In this document: positions 1 through 7,532 of the stretch, one piece after another
How the letters are laid out: each line of letters opens with the position of its first letter
Numbering within the stretch: the first letter of the stretch is position 1
NCBI GenBank assembly: GCA_016932895.1
Contig: JAFGCA010000731.1
Location: 1 to 23,528, forward strand
From: Sedimentisphaerales bacterium
Lineage (GTDB): Bacteria; Planctomycetota; Phycisphaerae; Sedimentisphaerales; SG8-4
Length of the DNA: 23,528 bases
Direction of reading: 5' to 3'
Position numbers and translations under genes: made by a program
The notes under the pieces: model-generated
Database searches by the model: none
What the model saw: the letters and a program-made list of their open reading frames with translations, nothing else
What the model was told of the DNA's origin: nothing

Positions 1-2586
1 GAGGCGGGCGGCGAGGTATCCTACGGTCAGGCAGGTTGCCACGCCGATGGCGCCGTAGAGCAGGCCGCTGAGGTTGGTGGCGAGCTTGACGTAGAGCAGC
101 ACGCCCAGGCCGGCGGCGGCGCCGAGCCAGGCGTGCAGCGTGCGGACCCTCTGCGTGAAGACCCCGAGGACGAACAGGCCCGCCAGCGTTCCGCCCAGCA
201 ATCCCATGATCCCCAGGAAGAAGTCCCAGAGGTACTTGATTTCGAGGCTGGCCATGAGCATGGCGGCGGCGGTGCCGGCGATGCCCAGGATCACCGTCGC
301 GGCCCGCGCGAAGGCCAGGTAGGTTTCTTCGCCGAGCGTGGGGCGGAAGCGCCGGACGAAGTCGGTCGTGAGCGCCGTGGCGATCGAGTGCATGCTGCTG
401 TCGAGGCTGGACATGGCGGCGGCGAACACGCCGGCGATCACGAGCCCGGCCAGCCCGGCCGGCATCTCCCGGGCGATAAACAGCGCGAAGATCTGGTCGG
501 CCTTTTCCAGCGGCGCCAGCCTGCCCGGGTTGAGCTTGTAAAACACGAAGAGCCCGGTCCCGACCGTCAGGAACAGGACGCCCGCGAAGACCGCCAGCAG
601 GCCGTTGGTCCAGATGGCCTTGGCGGCCTGCTTCTCGGTCGGCGTCGTCAGGTATCGTTGGATGACCGCCTGGTCGGTAGTATACGGAACCAGCGCATTG
701 GTGAACAGCGCCCCGAGGATGACGACGGCCAGCGCGTCCCCGGCCCAGTCCCAGTCCAATTGCACGAGGTTGAATTTTCTGTCGGCCGCCCCGACCGCGA
801 CCAGCTCGCGCCAGCCCCCGTCCAATGTCGCGACAATGATCCCCAGCGCCGCCAGCGCGCCGCCGATGAGGACGACCGCCTGCAGCACGTCCGTCCAGAT
901 CACCGCCTCGATGCCGCCGAGGACGGTGTAGATCGTGCTGAGCACGCCCATCAGCGCGATGCACACGTAGACGTTGATGCCGGTGACGGCCGAGAGAGCC
1001 AGCGCCGGCAGCAGCACCACGATGCCCATGCGTCCCAACTGGAAGGCGATGAACGAGAAGCTGCCGAAGAGACGGATGCTTACGTGAAAACGCTTTTCCA
1101 GGTATTCGTAGGCGGTGGTGACATCGAGCCGGCGAAAGAGCGGCAGGTAGATGTACACGACGAACGGCGCGACAACCAGGATGCCCACGTTCAGCAGCAG
1201 CAGGCCCCAGTCGGTCGCGAAGGCCCGGGCGGGCATGGCCAGGTAGGTGATGGCGCTGAGCTGGGTGCCGAAGATGCTCAGGCCCGCCGCCCACCACGGG
1301 ATCCGCCGGCCGGCTAAGAAGAAATCGTTCGTGGATTTCTCGCGCCTGGCAAAATAGAACCCCACGCCCACCAGGGCGACCAGGTAGGAGCAGAGGACCG
1401 TCCAGTTGAGCCAGCCGAAGGACCTCTCCAGCACGGCCGGCCGGGCACAGAGAAGTTTCGGCGTGCGCACGCCCGGGCGGACCTCGCCGCTGGCAATGAC
1501 GTACGCGCCGCGCCACGGTGTCACGGTCGTCGTCACCGGGGGCCACGTCCCGGCGTTGCGGTAGGGGCCCGCCTCGTCCGGCACGTCTTTCGGAAACTCG
1601 CCTGCCGGCGCCCACGTGTCGCCGACCGTGTGGTAGAGCAGCAGGTCCGCGGGAAAACCGGGGTGACGGTCCTTGAGCTGGGCGGCCTCGAAGAAATGCG
1701 CGCCGTCGTCGCCACTGAGAAACAGCAGGTGTGCATGTCCCAGCGCGACGCCGGGATTGGGTGCGGCCACCAGCGGACGCGGCGCATCGGCGATCGGCCG
1801 CCAGCGTTTCTCGTCGGGACTGTATCGGTAGCCGTCCGTCAGGAACCTCCGCGTGACGGCGCCGTCGGAATCGCGGTACAGCTCTGCGCCGCTGACGAGG
1901 AAGATATCCCCCTGTTGAGCGGCCATCACGGGCAGGATGCGGGCAGGCCCGGGCCACGGATCGAGTTGCTGCCACTGTCGCTCGTCGGCTGGACAGGACA
2001 GATCCAGCGCCCAGAAATTCTTCAGCGCCGCCTCGGCCTTTGGCGCGTCCTGACCGCCGGCGAGGTAGACGGTATCGTCGAGGAGCACGCCCGCGCCGAA
2101 CGCGCAGGGCTGCGGCAGCACCGGCAGGGCCTCCGTCTCGATGCGCTCGCCCGTCCAGCGCAGGAGAAACGCGTCGGCGTAGTGTCGATCCGCGTCGCCG
2201 CCGCCGGCACAGACGACGCTGTCGTTCCACGTCACCGAGACGCCGTAGGCAAGCGGTCGAGGGAGCGTCCCGGCCTGCTTCCAGGCGCCGTCCGGCGCGG
2301 TCAGCACGTACGCGGTATCGTGCCAGCGCTTCGGGTGGCCTTCCCAGGGCGGGCCTTCGGGGAAGTTGGCGCCGCCGGCGACGATGAAGGCGTCGCCGGA
2401 AACACCGGCGAAGGGCCCGGCCACGCCGTACACATCGGGCAATGGCGCCAGCTCCGACCATTCCAGAATGTCGGAGCCTCCGCACGCAGTCCCGCACAAC
2501 AACGTCAGGACGAGCAGCACGACGCGTCGGCGCGCCGCATGGGCGGTTCGATTCCTGTACGCGTCTGCAGGACGGGATTGGCTCAT
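1..2586 (-). CDS. Propeller (kelch/mutarotase-like) domain fused to sodium:solute symporter (3' end outside window)
   Basis: The minus-strand frame stays open from ATG at 2586 to the left edge (862 codons, no stop seen). The N-terminus has a basic, hydrophobic stretch (RRRVVLLVLTLLCGTACGG) that looks like an export or lipoprotein signal. Roughly residues 35-350 carry repeated propeller blades (AFIVAGGANFPEGPPWEG, VVCAGGGDAD, VYLAGGQDA) typical of the kelch / N-acetylneuraminate-epimerase type. From about residue 385 many membrane segments follow, with sodium:solute symporter signatures: DFFLAGRRIPWW, TAYEYLEKRF and SSLDSSMHSIATALTTDF near residue 730. The start codon overlaps the stop of the upstream dehydrogenase gene (ATGA), so the two are probably translationally coupled. 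Inference: the periplasmic propeller may interconvert substrate anomers for the transporter. The substrate cannot be read from sequence; the neighbours suggest a sugar or sugar acid. Confidence 0.85.
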   Translation of the reverse strand, partial: MSQSRPADAYRNRTAHAARRRVVLLVLTLLCGTACGGSDILEWSELAPLPDVYGVAGPFAGVSGDAFIVAGGANFPEGPPWEGHPKRWHDTAYVLTAPDGAWKQAGTLPRPLAYGVSVTWNDSVVCAGGGDADRHYADAFLLRWTGERIETEALPVLPQPCAFGAGVLLDDTVYLAGGQDAPKAEAALKNFWALDLSCPADERQWQQLDPWPGPARILPVMAAQQGDIFLVSGAELYRDSDGAVTRRFLTDGYRYSPDEKRWRPIADAPRPLVAAPNPGVALGHAHLLFLSGDDGAHFFEAAQLKDRHPGFPADLLLYHTVGDTWAPAGEFPKDVPDEAGPYRNAGTWPPVTTTVTPWRGAYVIASGEVRPGVRTPKLLCARPAVLERSFGWLNWTVLCSYLVALVGVGFYFARREKSTNDFFLAGRRIPWWAAGLSIFGTQLSAITYLAMPARAFATDWGLLLLNVGILVVAPFVVYIYLPLFRRLDVTTAYEYLEKRFHVSIRLFGSFSFIAFQLGRMGIVVLLPALALSAVTGINVYVCIALMGVLSTIYTVLGGIEAVIWTDVLQAVVLIGGALAALGIIVATLDGGWRELVAVGAADRKFNLVQLDWDWAGDALAVVILGALFTNALVPYTTDQAVIQRYLTTPTEKQAAKAIWTNGLLAVFAGVLFLTVGTGLFVFYKLNPGRLAPLEKADQIFALFIAREMPAGLAGLVIAGVFAAAMSSLDSSMHSIATALTTDFVRRFRPTLGEETYLAFARAATVILGIAGTAAAMLMASLEIKYLWDFFLGIMGLLGGTLAGLFVLGVFTQRVRTLHAWLGAAAGLGVLLYVKLATNLSGLLYGAIGVATCLTVGYLAARL

Positions 2587-3557
2587 GGCTGCGTGTCCCC
2601 TGTGACGTCGTTGACCACGTTTTGAGGCGTTCCGTTCAGGAAGGCGGCGACGTTCTCCACCGTCGTTTGCAGCAATCTCGCGCGGGCCGCACGCGTCGCC
2701 CAGGCGATGTGCGGCGTGACGTAGCAGTTCTTGGCGCCCAGCAGCGGATGGTCCGCGGCGGGTGGCTCTTCGCTGAGGACGTCCAGACCCGCTCCTGCGA
2801 TCCGACCGGAGTTCAACGCCTCGGCCAACGCCCGCTCATCGACCAGAGGCCCGCGACTGGTGTTGATCAGAAAAGCACAGCGTTTCATCAGGTTCAATCG
2901 TCGCTCGTTCACCAGCTCCCGATTGGCCTCGGTCAGCGGACAGTGCAGGCTGACGACGTCGCTCTCGCCAAACAGCGTATCCAGATCGACCGCGCGGGCC
3001 TCTGCGGCGGAAACGTCTTGCCGGATATCGTGGTAGATGACCTTCATGCCGAAGGCGCGGGCGAGCCGGGCGGTGGCCTGGCCGATACGCCCGAAACCGA
3101 CGATGCCGAGAGTCAGGCCGCACAGCTCGGCGAGCGGATAGTCCCAATAGCAGAAGTCCGGATTCGCGCTCCAGCGTCCGGCGCCTGCGGACTTTGCGTG
3201 CTCGGCGACGTGCTGCGTGAGATTCAGCAGGTGCGCCAAGACCATCTGCGCCACCGAATCGGTCCCGTAAGTGGGGACGTTGCTGACGGGGATCCCGCGC
3301 TGCCGGGCTGCGCCGACGTCGACGACGTTGTAGCCCGTGGCGAGCACCGCGATGTACCGCAATTGCGGAAGGGCTTCAATAACGCTTGCCGAGAGAATGG
3401 TCTTGTTCGTCAGAACGATCCCCGCGTCGCGGGCGCGCGAGACCACGAGATCCTCGGGCGTGCGGTCGTGGATCGTGCACGGGCCGAGGGCGTCCAGGTC
3501 TTTCCAGCTCAGGTCTCCCGGATTCAGCGTGTAGCCGTCCAGCACCACGATCTGCAT
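2583..3557 (-). CDS. D-2-hydroxyacid dehydrogenase (glycerate/hydroxypyruvate reductase-like)
   Basis: A 324-aa cytosolic NAD(P)-dependent oxidoreductase that would interconvert a 2-keto acid and a D-2-hydroxy acid. The Rossmann motif GFGRIG lies at residues 154-159. The family catalytic triad is visible: R235 in NTSRG, E264 in SEEPP and H283 in PHIAW; the PHxAW context is usual in the glycerate dehydrogenase branch. The ATG at 3557 is preferred to the ORF's upstream start at 3653 because a GGGAG ribosome site sits just before it and the extra 32 residues are basic and unlike the family. It lies 16 bases after the RraA-family gene and overlaps the propeller-symporter gene by four bases, so it is the middle gene of a three-gene operon. 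The exact substrate is unknown. Confidence 0.9.
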   Translation of the reverse strand: MQIVVLDGYTLNPGDLSWKDLDALGPCTIHDRTPEDLVVSRARDAGIVLTNKTILSASVIEALPQLRYIAVLATGYNVVDVGAARQRGIPVSNVPTYGTDSVAQMVLAHLLNLTQHVAEHAKSAGAGRWSANPDFCYWDYPLAELCGLTLGIVGFGRIGQATARLARAFGMKVIYHDIRQDVSAAEARAVDLDTLFGESDVVSLHCPLTEANRELVNERRLNLMKRCAFLINTSRGPLVDERALAEALNSGRIAGAGLDVLSEEPPAADHPLLGAKNCYVTPHIAWATRAARARLLQTTVENVAAFLNGTPQNVVNDVTGDTQP

Positions 3558-3573
3558 CGTCTGTTTCTCCCGC

Positions 3574-4344
3574 TTACGCCTGTGATTCCCCCTTGCGCCC
3601 GAATTGGGCCTCGGCGTTCTTGCCGAATTGCTCGCAGGCGGCGTCGAAGGCATCGAGCATCTGCTCCGTGGCCATGCCAGAGGCGTGGCGCGCCGCGGCG
3701 ATCATCGTTTGGCACTCGTTCGTATCCATGAACCGCGCCGCCTCCAGCAGGCGCGGCTCGTCCTCGCGCGGGACGACGAGGAACCCGTGCTTGTCGGCGT
3801 GGATGAGCTGTCCGGGGCGGACCTTGCGGCCGAAGACCTCCACCTTGCAGTCCCAGCGCACCGGCTGGCTGTAGGCGTGCCCCACGCAAAGCCGGCGGGC
3901 CAGCGCCTTGAAGCCCACGCATTTCATCTCGTCCAGGTCGCGGATCGCGCCGTCGATGATCGCCCCGACGCAGCCCAGGGCCCGGTGCATCCCGCTGTTG
4001 ACCTCGCCCCAGAAGGCCCCGACGATGTTCGGCTTGTCGAGGTCCTGAACGACGACGATCTTGGGACCGGGGACCGATCCCACGTACCGGCGGTACTGGC
4101 TCCAGCCGTCGGGGTTCTGTTGCGGATGCTCCGGATTGCTCGGCTCGATCACCACGGTCACGGCGTACCCGACCATCGGGCCCATCTCGGGCATGAAGTC
4201 GTGACAGGGCTCGGGGTTGAAGCCGTCCCGTCCCGCGTCGCATTGGGTGATCTGCTCCCAGCCGTTATAGATCGTGGGCGTGTTCCAGCGTCTCAGCTCC
4301 AACAACTCGGCGTTCGAAAGCCGGTTGTCACATGACTTGCTCAT
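3574..4344 (-). CDS. RraA-family protein (HMG/CHA aldolase or oxaloacetate decarboxylase-like)
   Basis: A 256-aa protein of the RraA / 4-hydroxy-4-methyl-2-oxoglutarate aldolase family. Members cleave or decarboxylate 2-keto-dicarboxylic acids using a divalent metal; some only regulate RNase E. The family core is clear: GEVNSGMHRALGCVG at residues 113-127, then the metal/substrate motif DGAIRD at 131-136. Later residues (VRPGQLIHADKHGFLVVP) match the usual C-terminal strand. The ATG at 4344 is chosen because AGGAG lies about eight bases upstream; a start at 4380 would add 12 residues without a ribosome site. It is the first gene of the operon with the dehydrogenase and symporter, 42 bases downstream of a 24-bp palindrome. 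Context favours a catabolic enzyme over an RNase regulator. The substrate is not determinable. Confidence 0.85.
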   Translation of the reverse strand: MSKSCDNRLSNAELLELRRWNTPTIYNGWEQITQCDAGRDGFNPEPCHDFMPEMGPMVGYAVTVVIEPSNPEHPQQNPDGWSQYRRYVGSVPGPKIVVVQDLDKPNIVGAFWGEVNSGMHRALGCVGAIIDGAIRDLDEMKCVGFKALARRLCVGHAYSQPVRWDCKVEVFGRKVRPGQLIHADKHGFLVVPREDEPRLLEAARFMDTNECQTMIAAARHASGMATEQMLDAFDAACEQFGKNAEAQFGRKGESQA

Positions 4345-4385
4345 ACAGTTGCTCCTGTTTCCGTCAAATCTTCGTGTCACTCGTC

Positions 4386-4409
4386 ATTGGACTTTTGCAA
4401 AAGTTCAAT
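4386..4409 (-). promoter_or_regulatory. 24-bp near-perfect palindrome, candidate operator of the RraA/dehydrogenase/symporter operon
   Basis: The half-sites are ATTGGACTTTTG and CAAAAGTTCAAT, complementary at 11 of 12 positions with no gap. The site lies 42 bp upstream of the first gene of the operon and 26 bp past the stop codon of the phosphatase-family gene. Length, symmetry and position fit a repressor-dimer operator. No regulator gene is visible in the window, so the binding protein is unknown. Confidence 0.55.
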
Positions 4410-4434
4410 TGCTCGTTACGTCTCCATTAGCCAA

Positions 4435-5370
4435 TCACCTCCGCCGGCTGAGCGTGAGGCGGGCCATAACGGGGAAGTGGTCGGAAGGGTACTGTCCGTC
4501 GTTATTGTCGCGGAGGATCTCGGCGGCGGCGACCTTCACGCCGGGCAGGGTGAATATGTAGTCGATCTTCTCGCCCGAGCGGGTGCCTTTGAAGCCGTTG
4601 AATGTCCCGACGTCCGTCGCCTCGGGATACAGCACGCGAAAGCTATCGACCAGCGGGACGGGGCTCTCTGCAGGGTCCGCGTCCTCGACGCGGAGGTCTC
4701 GCTTGAGGTATCGTACCGCCGGGTTGCTCTCTCCGGCGTTGAAATCGCCGGTGACGATGACCGGATCGTCGTGCTTACGATCGCGGATGCGCCGGGCCAG
4801 CAGGACCGCGCTCTTTTCGCGCGAGGGCTGGGAACGGTGGTCCAGGTGGACGTTGAAGTGGTAGAAGGCTTGGCCCGAGCCTTTGCGGACGAATCGTCCC
4901 CACGTGCAGATGCGGGTGCAGGCGTTGCCCCAGGTAATCGAGCCGGGGATCTCGGGCGTATCGGAGAGCCAGAACGTGCCCGAGTCGGTGACCGTCAGCC
5001 GGTCGGTGCGGTAGAGGATTCCGCAGTACTCTCCGCGGGTCTTGCCGTCGTCGCGGCCGACGCCGATCTCGCCGTATACCGGCACCGCTTCGCGCATCTC
5101 GTCGATCTGAAAACGCAGCGCCTCCTGCAGACCCACCACGTCACAGTCGTGCTCGCGCAGCACGTCGAAGACCAGCTCGCGCCGGTTCTCCCAGCGGTTG
5201 GCGCCGTCGTTGGCGGTGCCGTAGCGAATGTTGAAACTCATCACGCGCAGCTCGTCCCCATCGCCCTCCCGCGCGTCCGAAGCGAATGCGCCAGGGGGCA
5301 TACAAAGTCCAAGGACCACGGCCAGCAACAGAAAGGCCTTCAGCGTTTGCGGCAAAGCGCGATGTTTCAT
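4435..5370 (-). CDS. Secreted endonuclease/exonuclease/phosphatase-family protein
   Basis: A 311-aa protein with an N-terminal signal peptide (hydrophobic core LKAFLLLAVVLGLCM, probable cleavage after AFA at about residue 30). The rest is one EEP-fold hydrolase domain. Metal and catalytic residues of the family are present: N47 in SFNIRYG, E83 in GLQEA, the HLDH motif at 175-178, GDFN at 208-211 and SDHFP at 296-300. Exported members are often phosphodiesterases or phosphatases of unknown substrate. A GGGAGG ribosome site stands directly before the ATG. Only 24 bases separate it from the LarE stop, so it is likely cotranscribed with larE. Confidence 0.88.
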   Translation of the reverse strand: MKHRALPQTLKAFLLLAVVLGLCMPPGAFASDAREGDGDELRVMSFNIRYGTANDGANRWENRRELVFDVLREHDCDVVGLQEALRFQIDEMREAVPVYGEIGVGRDDGKTRGEYCGILYRTDRLTVTDSGTFWLSDTPEIPGSITWGNACTRICTWGRFVRKGSGQAFYHFNVHLDHRSQPSREKSAVLLARRIRDRKHDDPVIVTGDFNAGESNPAVRYLKRDLRVEDADPAESPVPLVDSFRVLYPEATDVGTFNGFKGTRSGEKIDYIFTLPGVKVAAAEILRDNNDGQYPSDHFPVMARLTLSRRR

Positions 5371-5394
5371 GGCATCCTCCCGGAAAGGTTTGAA

Positions 5395-6234
5395 CTATGA
5401 TTCGAGGGTGGTTTTTTTCTGCTCTTCGGAAAGGGCCTCGTTCAGCGATCCGGAACGGAAGCCCTGCAAATCCAGCGTAACGAACTTGAAGCCCAGCGAC
5501 CGGAGCTTCTCGATGACCTTTATGCGGACGGGATCGGCCACGAGCTTGGCGACGTCCTGGGGGCGCACCTCGATTCGCGCGATGGTGTCGTGATGGCGGA
5601 CGCGGACCTCGACGAAGCCGAGCCGGCGGAGCAGGCGTTCGGCCTCATCGACCTGGCGCAGCCGCTCTTCGGTGATCGGCAGATCGTACTGAAGCCGCGA
5701 GACCAGGCACGGATTGGCGGGCATGTCGGCGGTTTGCAGCCCCAGCCGCCGGCTCAGCTCCCTGATCTCGCTCTTGGTCAGCTCCGCCTCGGCCAGGGGC
5801 GAGCGAATGCCGAACGTCTCCAGCGCCTTGTTGCCCGGGCGAAAGTCGATCTTGTCGTCGGCATTGGTGCCGAAGACCACGTGCTCGAACCCGCGCTCTT
5901 TCGCCAGCGCCGCCAGCGATTTGCAGATGTTCGACTTGCAGTGAAAGCACCGCTGCGGCGTATTCGCGACGAACTTCGGATCGGCCAGGTCGTTGGGCTC
6001 GACCGCGATCAGCTCGACGCCGATCTGCCCGGCGGTTTTCCGCGCGTGCTCGTACTGCCCCTGCGGCTGCACGATACCGACGGAGATGCACGCCAGCACC
6101 CGCTCGGCACCGAGCGTATCGACCGCCGCCTTCAGCAACAGCGTGCTGTCGACGCCCCCCGAATACGCCACCAGCACCGAACCCAGATCCCGGAGCACTT
6201 GCTGGAGAGAACGGTATTTTTCTTCGATGTTCAT
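5395..6234 (-). CDS. larE: ATP-dependent sacrificial sulfur transferase LarE
   Basis: A 279-aa PP-loop pyrophosphatase-type enzyme. LarE adenylates the carboxylated pyridinium precursor and inserts sulfur during synthesis of the nickel-pincer (NPN) cofactor of lactate racemase-family enzymes. The PP-loop SGGVDST is at residues 25-31, an RCFHCK motif at 95-100 and a PCLVSR motif with Cys at 176. That position equals the sacrificial Cys176 of the Lactobacillus enzyme, as I recall it. With CxxC also present, a three-cysteine, cluster-recycled mechanism is conceivable (inference). The ATG at 6234 lies two bases after the upstream stop; a TTG at 6240 in the same frame would overlap that stop. No larA, larB or larC lies in the window. 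Confidence 0.9.
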   Translation of the reverse strand: MNIEEKYRSLQQVLRDLGSVLVAYSGGVDSTLLLKAAVDTLGAERVLACISVGIVQPQGQYEHARKTAGQIGVELIAVEPNDLADPKFVANTPQRCFHCKSNICKSLAALAKERGFEHVVFGTNADDKIDFRPGNKALETFGIRSPLAEAELTKSEIRELSRRLGLQTADMPANPCLVSRLQYDLPITEERLRQVDEAERLLRRLGFVEVRVRHHDTIARIEVRPQDVAKLVADPVRIKVIEKLRSLGFKFVTLDLQGFRSGSLNEALSEEQKKTTLES

Positions 6235-6236
6235 AC

Positions 6237-6824
6237 TCAACTGTACGTCGCCACTTCGGCGAGCGCCCTTTCCAGGAGGTCCTCTACGGCCAAGCCTTTG
6301 GCGCGGCGGGCCAGGTAATCGAAATCCAGGGCCTTTCCCTGCACCGCCAGCACGCCCACGATGTCGGTCCAGTGCCGGTCGGAGGCACGGTCGTCCTCGG
6401 TGATGCGGCGCAGCTTGAGCAGGATAACGTCTTCGGGTGAGACGAAGCAGAGGTCGCCCTCGGCCGACTCGCCCAGGCGCACGATCCGACTGCGCACCAG
6501 CAGCTCCTGCTCGAACTCGCTGGGACCCAGCAGAAAGATATCGATTTTGAAAGCGGTCTCGAAATGCACGATGCTGAAGCTACCGCAGCAGGTCAGCGCT
6601 TGCTGCATCGCCTCTTCGCTGATGTAGAACTCGTCCTTGAGCATCTCACAGAAGCGATCCGCCACGACCGGAAACGGATAGAGCGCCACGTCCGCGTCAC
6701 GGGTGAAGCGCACGGTCCCGTAGAGGCTGCTGGCGATCGAGCCGCCGATCGCGTAGGGAATGCCGAGCGCATCGAGCGCATCGGCCAGTCGCTCCAGGAC
6801 TTCGATCTCTCGCTGCTGGCTCAC
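6237..6824 (-). CDS. Nucleotidyltransferase-fold protein, partner of the small protein at 6821-7084
   Basis: A 195-aa protein with the minimal nucleotidyltransferase signature: IGGSIASSLYGTVRFTRDADV, in which GGS (27-29) and D43/D45 form the nucleotide and metal site, plus a third acidic residue D95 in FKIDIF. All three acidic residues are kept, so it could be active. Family members include AbiEii/MNT-type toxins and many uncharacterised proteins. The start overlaps the stop of the 87-aa upstream gene by four bases (ATGA), indicating coupled translation. Its stop is two bases before the larE ATG. A functional link to LarE is possible but unproven. The same gene arrangement occurs again at 10591-11179. 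Confidence 0.75.
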   Translation of the reverse strand: MSQQREIEVLERLADALDALGIPYAIGGSIASSLYGTVRFTRDADVALYPFPVVADRFCEMLKDEFYISEEAMQQALTCCGSFSIVHFETAFKIDIFLLGPSEFEQELLVRSRIVRLGESAEGDLCFVSPEDVILLKLRRITEDDRASDRHWTDIVGVLAVQGKALDFDYLARRAKGLAVEDLLERALAEVATYS

Positions 6825-7084
6825 TGTGTCGGCGCCCCGTATGCCGCTTCGAAAAGCTCGGTCCCCAAATGCTGGCGGGCCCAGAGCCGCCAGAGCTGCT
6901 CATCGGTGGTGTCGGGGTGGCGCATTTTCAGTCCCGCCAGCGCCAGCTCCCGGCCGGCCCGGCACGTCTGGAAAACCAGCTCGAGCTTCCGATCCGGCGA
7001 CATCTTGCGGTAGATCTCATACTGCGCCCGCGACGCCTCCGGCGACGTATCGTTCCGCTCGCGTGTCAACTGCGACCCCATCAT
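6821..7084 (-). CDS. Small helical protein paired with nucleotidyltransferase
   Basis: An 87-aa charged, helix-rich protein with no signal peptide or membrane segment. The core reads RKMSPDRKLELVFQTCRAG followed by LAGLKMRHPDTTDEQLWRLW. Small proteins of this look commonly precede DUF6036-like nucleotidyltransferases, to my recollection. A purine-rich AAAGGGG precedes the two consecutive ATG codons at 7084 and 7081. It overlaps the nucleotidyltransferase gene by four bases, so the two are a unit. Function unknown; an antitoxin-like or adaptor role is only a guess. Confidence 0.7.
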   Translation of the reverse strand: MMGSQLTRERNDTSPEASRAQYEIYRKMSPDRKLELVFQTCRAGRELALAGLKMRHPDTTDEQLWRLWARQHLGTELFEAAYGAPTQ

Positions 7085-7221
7085 CGGCCCCTTTCACCCA
7101 TATCGGCCCCGGACAAAGTATCAGCCCTATAGAATACACCATGACCCCGCCCAAGGGTAGAAAGGATTCTCCGTTTCCAGGGGAAACTGCCGCTCGCCGA
7201 GTCCGAGCCCGGACGGAGAAA

Positions 7222-7293
7222 AGCCGATGGAGAGATTTGAACTCTCAACCCCAGCTTTACGAAAGCTGTGCTCTACCATTGAGCTACATCGGC
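7222..7293 (-). tRNA. tRNA-Thr (anticodon CGT)
   Basis: A complete 72-nt cloverleaf. The acceptor arms GCCGATG and CATCGGC pair over seven bases. The D arm is GCTC/GAGC, the anticodon stem CAGCT/AGCTG encloses loop TTCGTAA, and the T arm is GAGAG TTCAAAT CTCTC. CGT at positions 34-36 reads ACG threonine codons. CCA is not encoded. Confidence 0.95.
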
Positions 7294-7306
7294 ATCCAGA
7301 CTCCGT

Positions 7307-7335
7307 ATCATACCGTCCTGCGGGCAATCTGTAAA
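7307..7335 (-). promoter_or_regulatory. Sigma-70-type promoter of tRNA-Thr
   Basis: On the minus strand TTTACA (7335-7330) and TATGAT (7312-7307) are separated by 17 bases. Transcription would begin near 7300, about seven bases before the mature tRNA. It may also feed the small-protein/nucleotidyltransferase/larE genes downstream. Confidence 0.75.
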
Positions 7336-7468
7336 GAGTGAAAATCGGCCGCGCCTGACGCTGCCACGCGCAGGCCGGAATCTGCTCACGGGGGGCGCGC
7401 CGTTGCGTGCGAAACGGGGCTGGTCGTGCTTGCAACCGGACGCGAATCCTGATACAAGGCTGCCAGCG

Positions 7469-7485
7469 AACGGCGTCGAGCCGTT
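7469..7485 (+). other. Hairpin in the leader of the PQQ-like propeller gene
   Basis: AACGGC and GCCGTT pair over six bases around loop GTCGA, about 48 bases before the start codon at 7533. A structured 5' leader is plausible; no known riboswitch is recognised. Confidence 0.35.
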
Positions 7486-7532
7486 GGCAACAGGTCCATG
7501 GGGAAACTGTTCACCAGTGAGGAGCCGCTGCC

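Noticed and set aside
133..2625. Long plus-strand ORFs (133-1317, 1630-2625)
   Set aside because: They are antisense to the propeller-symporter gene; composition is low-complexity Arg/Gly/Asp and they show no family pattern.
7167..7220. Terminator or attenuator after tRNA-Thr
   Set aside because: TTCTCCGT/ACGGAGAA arms and short inner hairpins exist, but they overlap one another and no T-run follows.
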